A stretch of 64,000 bases of DNA, from NCBI GenBank assembly GCA_031310005.1, contig CM062387.1, positions 310,001 through 374,000 of the forward strand, given 5' to 3'. Below are positions 34,248 to 44,335 of this stretch, piece by piece (positions within the stretch are counted from its first letter, which is position 1; every line of letters begins with the position of its first letter). The stretch comes from Dactylellina haptotyla. Its lineage: Eukaryota > Ascomycota > Orbiliomycetes > Orbiliales > Orbiliaceae. Position numbers and translations under genes: made by a program. The notes beneath the pieces are model-generated. The model was not told the origin of the DNA. It saw nothing but the letters and a program-made list of their open reading frames with translations, and searched no databases.

Positions 34248-35094
34248 CGTTTTATTCAGCTGGAGCGCAGCGTTGACATCATCTGCATGCTTCTAGTTCC
34301 GCTTGCATGCAGACGCGTACAAGGGCCCCGTACGTCAGATTGTCTTGGACTTTGGTTCGCGGGTGCTGTCCGAGTCTCAATTTCTACCCCACCAGCGGCC
34401 GACTAGTTGGGATGTGTTGGTGGATGTTGCGACACCCAGCAGGGGTTTAACGAAGGAAGACAAAGCTAACCTATTTGGGATTAGTCGTGTGCGACCCCTC
34501 AATTGGGAAGCGTCGCCTTGTGCGCCTCAAATCGAATTGTTCCTCGTGCGAGCATTTCTTGTCGTACAGGAATCTGTCGTGCCAAGATCGCATCTGCGAA
34601 AGCAGACATATCAAGATCTTAGCCGGCCTAGGAGACCCATGCATAGCCATGTTTATTAGGCGAGGCTGCAGATATTTGGAAACGCTGAAAGTAGAATGCG
34701 AAACGTCAGAAACGAACAGCCTTCGGTGTTCGACCTAGATTCCTAGCTATATAGCTTGAAGAATTTCTTCATTTTCGCACTTCCAAGCTCACGCGACACC
34801 TAGTGCACCTTTGAAGAAGTAGAAACACCTTTCGCCCTAAATTTGAAGCACAATAAGAACCCGTCCAGATTTCAGCCAACTTGTGGCACGGGGTGAGCAC
34901 GTGAGGCGATCTCAACACGGCTAATTTCGTCTTACTACAACAAAACCGGGCGCCGTGGGAGTAGTAGCTCCTTGCGGGCCTTTTCGGTTCAGGCAGCAGA
35001 ACCCCTCTACACTACCGTCATGTACAGATCTAACTCCAAAACATAATCTTAAATATATATATCTGGCATCATTTGTTAGCAGACCTATTCACAA
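34248..35094. other. intergenic, no gene seen
   Basis: Divergent promoter region between the lyase (-) and the zinc-finger gene (+). Small ORFs around 34300-34740 are unsupported. Nothing else recognised. Confidence 0.5.
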
Positions 35095-35340
35095 TGGCTG
35101 AGAGCCCATACCAAAGCCCGGGATGGTCACCAGAATACTACGAGGTACCATTATGACCCAGTCAGTCTGATAAGATATTTGGGAACTAAACCAAACCAAA
35201 ATACACCGAAGGCCCGCTCAGCAGGCCAAATTCTGGCTTCCAAGAGCCAGGAGAGAGCAAATAGAGAAAGTCTACTTGGTACGAGGCCTCCGCCCCCAAC
35301 AATGGCGCGTGCTTTGTATGTACATATAAAAACATAACTT
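35095..35340 (+). other. possible 5' coding exons of the zinc-finger gene
   Basis: An ATG at 35095 opens 17 codons (MAESPYQSPGWSPEYYE) before a GTACCA donor. A further piece around 35212-35315 can be read as QQAKFWLPRARREQIEKVYL and ends before GTATGT. The phases do not join cleanly by hand, so this is only a candidate. Confidence 0.35.
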
Positions 35341-35414
35341 CCTGATATGATAGTTAGTATCTGCCAAGAGAATAAATAATCCCATGAATAATCTGAACAC
35401 CGGCAGGTTAGTTT

Positions 35415-37964
35415 GTGGCGCCTGAATCTAACTACAAACTATTGATTATATACAACTTGCTAAACCTAAACTCCAGAGCCAGTTATATAATAACTAGGAG
35501 CAAACTACGCTCCTTGATACAGTCGACAGCATCAAGGATAAAGGCAAAAGACAAGTTTCAGACGAAGACGCCTTCCACAGTTCCTCCACTGCATCCTAGC
35601 TACTGCGATTCTACTCCCGACAAAAAGAACTCCGGGGCCAAGGACATGGAATGTGAGTCCAAAAAATACGGAGATTATGGGATCTGGGCGCCGCCAGCCC
35701 CGTCTTGGGAAGACCAGCCCCAGATATGCTGCCTGTCCTGCTACTTCTCTTGTCCTAAAATTTATCCCGGTCGATTTACAGATCATATGCGGGAATTCCA
35801 TCCAAATCATGCCTGCCAATGCCCAGGCTGTGGGGGGATATATATCAACAGTGAAATATTTAAGTCCCATAAAATAAGTTGTCTAAAATCTCATGAGGGT
35901 CCACTACGAGTTTTAGATACCCCCAAACAACCAGCTTATTCTCGGCACGGCCAGAATAAATTAAAAGCGTTAGCTCCAGGCTTGAATGCTGTCGAGGAAA
36001 AAAAACCACCAATACCTAAGAAGGATTACAGCGCGCGGCTTACAGGGTTCGACAATACAAAGCTCCGGAACCCTTTTAGGAAAGGCGAATTGACGCCAAT
36101 CGCAGAAATCGAAGGTGGCGAAAAGGAAGACACCGGTCGCGAGGTTGATGATGTTATTAAGATCCTGAGAACTCTTGCTCCTTTGACGCCAGGAAGGGAA
36201 TCACAAAGTGAAGAATCTCATGCCTTTTCAGAAGAATCAAGTGAAGTGGACCCAGGCACTCCTGCTTGCGAAACGGAAATTGTACCCGAAGAAGATGATG
36301 ATGAGTTTCTAGATGGGCATGGGGAGGAACGAGCAGCTAAAGTTATCTGGCTATATGTCTTGCTACAACTACACTGTTTCCGCGAGATGGCTCTAAAGCT
36401 AGAATCAGCGACTCCATCATCGAATTCAGGTTGCAGCTCGGAGAGGGGAGGACTAAATCAAGACGATCCAACAGATACCCCTGCGGACTCGAATCCAGGT
36501 ATCAACAATGCTTCTGGCATAAACGGAAGTGTGAGCAGCGAAACCCCAGACCCGACAAATGACGAACCGCCAAGGCAGACGAGCAAACGCAAAAAATGCG
36601 AAGATGAGCGAGATGAAAATCGCAAGGAAGGTCGCCCGCCGCCGGGACAGAATATCTCAAATAATCCCAACCTGCCGCTCTGGGGCTTTGCTTGTCCATT
36701 CGCGAGGGGGGAGCCTTTCCAGCATCCATCTTGTTTGTTGATAAGTAGGAAAGATCTCGCGGGCATAAAGTAAGTTCAAAATAAACAAGAATGTTTTTTG
36801 CAACTATTTCTAATCAAAGAACAGGGAGCACCTGAAACGACGGCATTTTAATAGGGTAATGCCACCAGAGATAAGGGCATCTAAGACATGGAATGACGCT
36901 TTTGACCATTGCTGTCCCAGTTGGCTACCCAAGCCTCGGCCCAGTCCTTGTAAGTGTGCAAACTTACACTACCCAACATACCTATGGAATTAACCTTGAA
37001 GTTGACGCTGGTACGAATATTTCACCTTGCGTTAATAGTCGTCGATATTTTGAACTGCTACAACATTGCAATGCAGGCCTCAGACAACCCATTTCAGATG
37101 TCCCCAGCGACAATATCGGTAACATTCTCCAACTCTCCGGATATCGTAGAAACAATCCGGCCAAATCCCGAAGAACTCAGATTAGATATTCCAGAATCAC
37201 TCATCACCAGCAGTACCCTACCGGAAATGATGCGCCCCCATCTCCGTTGGCCTCTGAACCCCTTCGAATTAGCCCAACTCGGACATATACCCACCGTACC
37301 AGAACAACCGGATACCACATCGCCAGATATCTCGATCGGATCGATGTATCCGTTAATCTTACCACCGAGTTTTCAATTAGATGATAGTTCAAGTATTAGA
37401 AGCTCCTACGAACCTAGCGGTGAGAACCAGGATTTCAGTTACGTCCAACACATTGTACCACAAATATACCCAACGGGATGCGGCCAGATGATCGCGCAGC
37501 CTTTAAACGTCTCGCCATTCGGGAGCGCCGGTCCCCTTGCCGCGATGGGCTCTTACCCATTTTGCCAGAGCGGAAGCTCTGCAGCTTCTTCATCGGGTTC
37601 TTCGGGTCGTCAATCCCAATTATCGTCATCTCCTGGTACCAGTGTATCGTCCTCACAGGAACCATATTTGGTGTATGTTTTGCCCAAAAACGCCAACGGG
37701 CGTCACAAATACTATTTCAATACTAAGACGGAGTTTGACTCGACCTTCGAAACATGGCTGGGGATAACTTTCACGGATCCGCAGTTTAGTTGGGATTCGA
37801 TGGAGTTCCATCATGATTCGAAGGGCCGGGATGAAGTGTTGACTTCGCTGGAAGAGGTGTGGGAGGAGCTAGATATATGGTTTATACGGAATGTTAGTAG
37901 GAAGGCAGCATTGAGTCTTAGGTTAAAAGAAGACACCGGAGGTGTGCCAATTTTCGGAGCATGA
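35415..37964 (+). CDS. fungal C2H2/CHC-type zinc-finger protein (up to about 801 aa)
   Basis: Exons 35415-36769, 36825-36949 and 37039-37964 (phases 2 and 1). No ATG opens exon 1 at 35415; the first in-frame ATG is 35646, and short upstream exons beginning at an ATG at 35095 (MAESPYQSPGW) are possible, so the N-terminus is uncertain. Near the start is a paired Cys/His module (CCLSCYFSCP, DHMREFHP, CQCPGCGGIY, KSHKISC). A second module, FACPFARGEPFQHPSCL followed across intron 1 by IKEHLKRRHF, is the pattern common in fungal proteins annotated as C2H2 domain-containing. It is followed by W..AF...P..PSPF, also family-typical. The remainder is Ser-rich and disordered with a W/F-rich end. A nuclear or regulatory role is likely but unproven. 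Confidence 0.75.
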
Positions 37965-38157
37965 TACTATACCATATAGTTCGTGGTATAAAAGCGTGGC
38001 GTTGTTGGGAATAAAAGTTTGTCTAAGTATAAGTTCTCGTGAAATGAGCTCCAAATATAGATCTTGAGAGGTAAAATACAGGAATACCTAAGTAAAATGG
38101 GCATGCCAAATCTCGTCGCTTAGAACACCTTCGTCTATTGGATATATTATAGTATTA

Positions 38158-39421
38158 TCAATCTAGACCTGCTCTACTCCTATCTATTACGCCACTCCCC
38201 TGTCGTGCCAATTCATACTTTTCTAATGGCTCTAGTGATTGCGCATTTTCAGGGTCGAACCCCATCGAGACAGCCACCCTTAGAAGCTTCTTTCAAGATG
38301 TTAGCATATATATTAGTCGCGAGGATATTCCAAACTAAATTCTTACCCTTAACCGAATAATCTCGTTCCGCATGTCGGCGTACGTCATATCATCAAAATT
38401 AAGAGCATCGTCACTCGAGGATAGTGCGGTAGAGTAAACAGAATCTGTTTTCGTTGATACTTGAGTATCTATAGTCTTAATAACTTGCGTAACGGTGTCG
38501 CTGGCAGCCTCATCTGTAGGAGAGGTCGTTGCATTCTGGGAAGCACCATTTATGGGGGAGGCGGGAGTTGGAATCTGGTTGCCGGGAGAGATGAGGAACA
38601 TATTTTTGCCGGTGTATTTGTATTTTCCGGCTCTATAACACTTCGCTCCAAAAGCATTAAGTGTGGCTATGTATCCCGAGGTTCGTTAGAAGCTCTTTGG
38701 TCAGTTCCTTGCACATTCGATATAAAGCTTAACAAAATCGATAATTGCAAGTTTTATTTTCCAAGTAGCTGCCCAGGTGTGGGGCGGAATAACTGACCTA
38801 GACTGGCAAACGGGACCACCAAGGTCATTTCGGACACCGCTTCAATTGGTATCGTGGCTTTTATCGCCCGAAACTCAATAAATAACCGATACAATGGGTT
38901 TTCTCCCGTGTATGGTTTCAAGGCATCAAGAGCCTCTTTAAAATTCACTATAATATCCCAAAGTACAACATTGAGCACGTCGTCTTTCCAATCGCTTGAT
39001 GTTTTGTTTTGAAATACATACTTGGTGAGATCTCTTGCGAATAGCTGAGAGCATGTTTACTGGTGCTATAGCGACCGCTATGGGTCAACGGGCGAATGTC
39101 TTCCTTCCATAAAAATTTCTCTCTCTTAGTGCCCTCTGCGCCAATGATCATTTCAACTTGCCATTCCTTAGTCTTTCTCACACTAGTGTCTATATCGATA
39201 AATAACTGGATGCCGGGGTCGTTTGGATTTTGGGGAGGCTCAATAGCCAAGAACTTCTCGTCGTTACTCGGATAGATAGTGTCGTGTATTACGTATTTTG
39301 GAGGTTCTTCGATTGTTCCTTTAGAAATGTATACATCCACACAGGATGCTGAGGTTGAAACAAATCTAAGTGGTAAGGCAGCAACGCCGCGGTTGCGGCG
39401 CAAGCCAAATACTGATGTCAT
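38158..39421 (-). CDS. unknown protein, four exons (333 aa); paralogue A
   Basis: Exons 39421-39022, 38947-38798, 38666-38347 and 38289-38158. All introns are GT..AG (GTATGT, GTCAGT, GTAAGA), with TTCTAAC and GCTAAC branch points for introns 2 and 3, and the phases join to one frame of 334 codons. The N-terminal half is beta-rich (CVDVYISKG, KFLAIE, IQLFIDID, EWQVEMIIG). Exon 3 is Ser/Thr-rich and ends in DDMTYADMRNEIIRLR; exon 4 is RVAVSMGFDPENAQSLEPLE. No family recognised. The gene at 40190-41364 aligns with it exon by exon, so this is a real family. No signal peptide or membrane segment. Confidence 0.75.
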
Positions 39422-40189
39422 TAGCCGATTCCAGAAAATAAGCTAACTCGTTTCCTCTGCGAAAATGGAGTTCTGAACGGTAATTTTCGATGCCTCGTGT
39501 GATTACAAGGATTGGCAGGGCTTTCTAAGAAGAGCTTTAGAATCGTGGTGCTGGTGCGATCGTAGAAGTAGTTTTCAAAATCACCCGCGGAAACCCAGTC
39601 TTGTAACCAGACTTTCTTTGGAAAACCAATGCAAAGGTCTCAGCGAGGAGATCGCGTTGGAGACCTGTGTATGCCGTTTGATATCGAATTTTCAATTGCA
39701 AGAAGAGAATGACTGGAGCTTTGCCTGGGACAAATGCAAGGGGAATACGTTTGCATATCAATCAAAGGACGCATAAGGCTGAGCGGGGTTATCGCTAGCG
39801 CTAACATTGCGGCTGATGCAGCAAACTTCCAACCAACAACACAGCTGTTTTGCGGAGGGTCAGAAGATAAATAGCCGGAATTGAACAGAAATTTGGTCCT
39901 ATTTGAGACCTTCGATACAAAATCCACCAGGTGGTAACCAAGGTTTTACACGAAAATATTTAGGAGCATAAAGTTGAAGCTATATATCGAGGGTGACATA
40001 AGATTCAAACATTCTGTACGATCGCTTACGAGATGCTACGGCCTACCTGTTTAATCAAACAGTTGCCTTATCCCGATATTGCGCGATGTGCATGCAAGTC
40101 TTCCTAATATGTTTCCAGTTGTGCACGCATCACCCAGTCCAGATTTTAATCAAGACCCTGCCCTTTGAGGTCTCTTGTGTGGTAATTTG
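39422..40189 (-). other. possible fragment of a third paralogue; otherwise empty
   Basis: A minus-strand open stretch (39761-39537) reads PGKAPVILFLQLKIRY and faintly resembles the middle exon of paralogue B (PVLINVFYRQNT). No exon structure could be assembled. Weak; the rest shows nothing. Confidence 0.25.
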
Positions 40190-41364
40190 CTATTTTCGAA
40201 TCATCTTTCGTAATAAAGAAAGTCCGCGAGGCATTGACCTTTTAACGAGTGCCTATTGTATGACGTTAGCTTTCTTAAACGCGACTATCCTACAAGATCA
40301 AATTATCTCCTACCCTGAGACGTAGAAGTTCTCTGTGCATCTCGGGATATGTCATCTTTCCTAAGTCCGGTGGCTCATCTGCCGGCTCGTCGGCCAATTC
40401 TGCTGAGAAGCGATATATGAAGTCAGTTACAATACATTTATCCTAATACACAAAGTTTCAATATATTTGCTATTGGAAGCTCTATACCTGCTTTGTCGTC
40501 TAGTTTAAAATCCAACATAGAGAACGGTGAAGGCTTGTTTAGTTGTGATGCGAGGATACGGCTACTCTCTATTTCTGCATCAGCGAAACCACCCTGATAG
40601 TACTCTGCCCCCTTTAATATTAAGGTCTCTTCAAGTTAAAAATCTTTTTCACGAGTTAGCATCGTGCAGATAGACTAGATAGGATTCAAGAAGGGGCACT
40701 CACCTCGGTCGGCACAAGATATCATCAATCTCATAGCATCATCATAGGCTTGATAAGGATAGATGAGCAAGCCCTTGCAAGAAGGCTTGAAGGCTATCTG
40801 GAAGTCCCAAATTTGGTGCCTAGCATAAACCCGTCCGCAGGTATATTCATTTTCTTCAACTTCGCGAGTATTTTGCCTATAAAACACATTTATCAATACT
40901 GGTTGATCTTCATGGCCGGGGTCCATGTGAAATGGAGTTTGCAAAAAAGCCGGATAATTCTCAGAGATCTATATATTAAGAATATTCGGAATCGTACTTC
41001 TGCTGAGCCTAAAGACGAAGCTAATAAGTGAGCAATTTTTGCCGTCTCCAATGTTGTCGAACTGCCCCAATACTTGTTGAAGAATCTGTCCTGACATAGA
41101 CGAAGACCACACACTAAAGTGAACCTCCATAAGGTAAGTTCTGTGGTTTCGAGTATTGTCTATCTCTATAACTAGATTGAGTTCCCTCTCTGGAAGTCTC
41201 TCAATTGCTAGGAACTCTTCGTCAGGAACGTCCGGCCTATCGCTCCTTAGTAAATACTCCGCTTGTCGCTCATATTAAACTTCGAGGTCCACGCAGACGT
41301 ATTTATTTGATAGGCATCTTTTCCGCAGCTTGACGGGTTCTATTATTGACCGTGAAGTAAACAT
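40190..41364 (-). pseudogene. paralogue B of the 38158-39421 gene, interrupted by a stop
   Basis: ATG at 41364 gives MFTSRSIIEPVKLRKRCLSN then KYVCVDLEV and an in-frame TAA (41277-41275, codon 30). The frame then continues with EEFLAIERLPERELNLVIEID, matching KFLAIE..IQLFIDID of paralogue A. Later exons also match in position: one ending SCADR before GTGAGT, one starting ETLILKGAEYYQGGF (A: ATLNAFGAKCYRAGK), and one ending GKMTYPEMHRELLRLR before GTAGGA (A: DDMTYADMRNEIIRLR). B has one extra intron inside the third block. The last exon, after GCTAACGTCATACAATAG, is short and ends at 40190. The first exon/intron border is unresolved. Either a recently disabled gene or one whose first exon is spliced differently. 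Confidence 0.6.
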
Positions 41365-42419
41365 GATAAGTTGCGTTATGTATGTCATTTCAGAGACTGA
41401 ACCCAGGCCAAAATGTTCCACTGAGTTTCCTACAAGAGGTCTCACCAGCTACCCCTCATTGGTTCTGTTTAGGTGTTAAATATTCAAGCGCTTTGTATTG
41501 TCAACAGGTCCGGAAAGGTCTCTTCTTTTATCTACCATATGTAGCTATAGCTACTGCGATCGACCTATATAGCTTGCTCCTGAACTCGAACGTCCCACCC
41601 AAAGTAGAATACCGCACTATATTTGCGAATGAAATAATCCCTTATCGGCGCAGCGTGTAAGCAAAGTTTACAAGGGTGAGGGGAGTGGGGTTCGAATTCT
41701 CGTATCAGGGAGAAGTGGAGCCTTGGCGGAGAGGAAGAAGCCAGCCTTGCCAACACAATAACGGTGGAGAATTTGTTGGATTTTGCGGGTATGTCTAGGC
41801 CAAGATTTAAGGCTTAAATTCGAACAGAGGTTCGATTCCTCGTACTAGGAGGTATATAAGGTGTACCGGTAGTAATGGCGTTGATTTCAATATCCTTTTA
41901 AGGTAGAATTTGTCTAATTTCGTGAATTCAAAAGCATATATTCCCTATCAATACACTCCGTTTTCCATATGTTGTCAGGGGTTTAATTTGGATTGTTAAG
42001 GTGTTATAGAGAGGCAAAGGATAATTAGCTAGAATGTTAGAAGCCAATTTATCGAATCGAATAACAAGAATAGCAGTATCCATAAGATGACACTCAGTTT
42101 GTATCATATGCATATATGGTTTTTTGTGGTCGAGGATATCCGAATAACCTACATCTTGTAATCAGGTTTCTACGACATATTCACACCGACAAACACCATA
42201 CACCAAACAGGCCTGAGTATAAACCCAGAGCATTCGCAGCCAGATCCTTTGGCGAGTCGTGATCCTTTGCGTGGCAGCGCAGGCGGGCGGCCTATGAAAA
42301 CGGCTGAAACGGCGGCTGCGGGATGTGTTGTTGCTGGCGGCGGACCTCAAACAAAGCAGCGGGCTCACCCCACCTGCCGCCCACAAGCACCTCACCTCAC
42401 CTCACTCCACCTCGACATC
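41365..42419. other. intergenic with two copies of a tRNA 3'-half-like sequence
   Basis: No gene. GGTTCGAATTCTCGTA (41689-41704) and GGTTCGATTCCTCGTA (41829-41844) are near-identical and each resembles a tRNA T-arm / pol III B box. The first is preceded by an A-box-like GGCGCAGCGTGTAAGC (41647-41662). No acceptor or anticodon stem could be folded, so no tRNA is called. Confidence 0.4.
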
Positions 42420-42476
42420 GCTCCTCCTCCTCTTCCTCCCTCTCTTCTCCTCCCTCTTTCCCCTCCTCTTCCAAGA
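42420..42476 (+). promoter_or_regulatory. pyrimidine-rich (CT) promoter tract
   Basis: About 55 bases almost wholly C and T on the + strand, ending about 185 bases before the ATG at 42662. CT-rich tracts upstream of start sites are common in filamentous fungal promoters. Confidence 0.6.
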
Positions 42477-42661
42477 TCATGACATTTCTCCGCCAGCTTT
42501 CTGCTTCTCACTGCCGGTCTTACCGACTCATCCCTAGAGTCATCGCTGGCACTGTCCTCCTGTAGTTAATATAATACGCCCAGAGCTTCGGTTTCCGGTA
42601 TCGCCCGTTCTCCCCTAGCTTGCTCCCAACAAGGGCCTACAACAAACCTCCCTGGCTCAGG

Positions 42662-43720
42662 ATGGATGCCCTTCCGCCCGAAATCCTCCTGCAAATCTTC
42701 AAGCACTTTGACCACTTTACCGTCCTGACCGGCCTCCGCCCCGTCTGCAAGTCGTTCTCATATGCCTGTGCAATCCTCATCCCCTCCCTGAAGATCTCCG
42801 GCCTCCCTCCAGCGCTGTGGGAGAAAGTCTTCAGCAACATTGAGACGTATAAGACTCTCTACCGTATTTCGAGATGCAGTTCTTCCTTCCGCTCGCTCCT
42901 CCAGTCCACCAGTCTCCCCCAGCTTCAGGCGACTTCCTTCCGCCTACCCCTACCCGCATCAGACTCCAAATCCACCGCCCCTCAGTTGTTGCATTCTTCG
43001 GCAAAATTGGAACAACACCCAGCCTTTGAGAATATTTGCTGTCGGATAGAACACGGCAGTTTGATATACCACAAGACCGGGAATAACTGCCCTACAGATC
43101 TATTATCGTTCCCGATGTCTGAAGAAAATGCGACAAATCCACCGGTCAGACAGTTGCTGGTTAAATTCTCAGCTCGATACGGCGTCACATTACGGCCAGT
43201 ACTTATAACCAAGACTAGAGGTGCGGGGAACGATAACAAGAAGCTAGGGGCGGTGAGGGGTGTCACTGTCGGGGATGTGTACCGAGCTATGAAGCGCTTG
43301 TTCGTTGAGCCGTTAACCGAGAAACAAGCCAAAGCGCTCAAGGAAATGCGGGACTGGGAGATCCGCAAACACGAAGCTGTCAAGAAGGCGGTCTCGAAAA
43401 TCGAACGGGAATCAACAGAGACTAGCGAAGCCACTTCATCAGCAACAACGAGCACTTCGACTGCTACAGCCAGCAGCGCAACCGAGACAACACCTGCGAC
43501 CAAGGAAGAGGAAGAGTTACCGAAAGAACCGATAATCGAGCACGACGAGTCGGAGATATGTTTCGAACAACCGATGGTAGCGGAGTTCACGGGCCATCCG
43601 GGAGATAAGCTAAAACGGCAGCGGGAGTTTTTGTATGATTTTCCTTATGTTTACGCATCCACGCGTATTGACACGGTCAGTGCGAGCGGGGTTCAGGTGT
43701 TTGTTCTTTCGTACCATTAG
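42662..43720 (+). CDS. double F-box protein, copy 3 (352 aa)
   Basis: Single exon; the ATG at 42662 (MDALPPEIL) puts the F-box at the very N-terminus. First motif ALPPEILLQIFKHFDHFTVL, second LPPALWEKVFSNIETYKTLY followed by CSSSFRSLLQ. The family blocks are QHPAFENICC, ENATNPPVRQLLVKF and VTVGDVYRAMKRL. It has an extra Thr/Ser/Ala/Glu-rich low-complexity insert (about residues 250-290) and a C-terminal extension not seen in copies 1 and 2. Presumed SCF adaptor. Confidence 0.87.
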   Translation: MDALPPEILLQIFKHFDHFTVLTGLRPVCKSFSYACAILIPSLKISGLPPALWEKVFSNIETYKTLYRISRCSSSFRSLLQSTSLPQLQATSFRLPLPASDSKSTAPQLLHSSAKLEQHPAFENICCRIEHGSLIYHKTGNNCPTDLLSFPMSEENATNPPVRQLLVKFSARYGVTLRPVLITKTRGAGNDNKKLGAVRGVTVGDVYRAMKRLFVEPLTEKQAKALKEMRDWEIRKHEAVKKAVSKIERESTETSEATSSATTSTSTATASSATETTPATKEEEELPKEPIIEHDESEICFEQPMVAEFTGHPGDKLKRQREFLYDFPYVYASTRIDTVSASGVQVFVLSYH

Positions 43721-44335
43721 GGATATTGGGGGCATTATCAAGGAGCGGAATGGTTGGAATGACGACTTTATTAAAGATTTTCTCTCTTTCGTCTTCACAA
43801 CATCGTTATTATAATATCGTTGTTCAACACAGCACGGGTGTCTATTGGGAGTTTTTTTTGGAACATGGGATGCTTGCGGGGGTGGAGACAGGGGGGTATC
43901 GGTTCGGTTATTGGTGTTTTTTCCTTATCGTCGTTGCATACTTGAATCGCCACTATTAGTTTCTGGGTTTTTGATGTTAGCGATTGCCTCTCCTTTTATA
44001 TTTATTCCTTTTCCCGTTAGAGATCATGCCTTAATGCCACAATTTGTACCCTATAATGTAGAAACGAATTGCTTTTCTTTTGTTAAACTCTTTCAGGAGG
44101 TACAAATTCACTCTCTATTATAACAAGGATAACACTTTCCATTCTCCTCCACAGGCTACTTAAGTCGCGAAGCTGAAATTAGTAAGACTGAGGGCTCATG
44201 CGTTCGGGTTATATGTACATGCACATGCAAACTCATACATTATCAACAACTGAAGACCTCCTGCTTAATTAGGTAATTTCCCTCCCCAACGCCGCCAGAC
44301 CAGGGTCCACCGCCTATATGTAGACCAAGCCAGCT
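43721..44335. other. convergent intergenic spacer
   Basis: Spacer of about 600 bp between convergent genes. It contains T-rich stretches compatible with 3' ends; no gene was seen. Confidence 0.5.

Noticed and set aside
41645-41712. Possible tRNA gene
   Set aside because: A- and B-box-like motifs exist but no acceptor stem pairs and the D and anticodon arms do not fold.
42982-43590. 202-aa minus-strand ORF
   Set aside because: Antisense of the double F-box gene, produced by its Thr/Ser/Ala codon bias.
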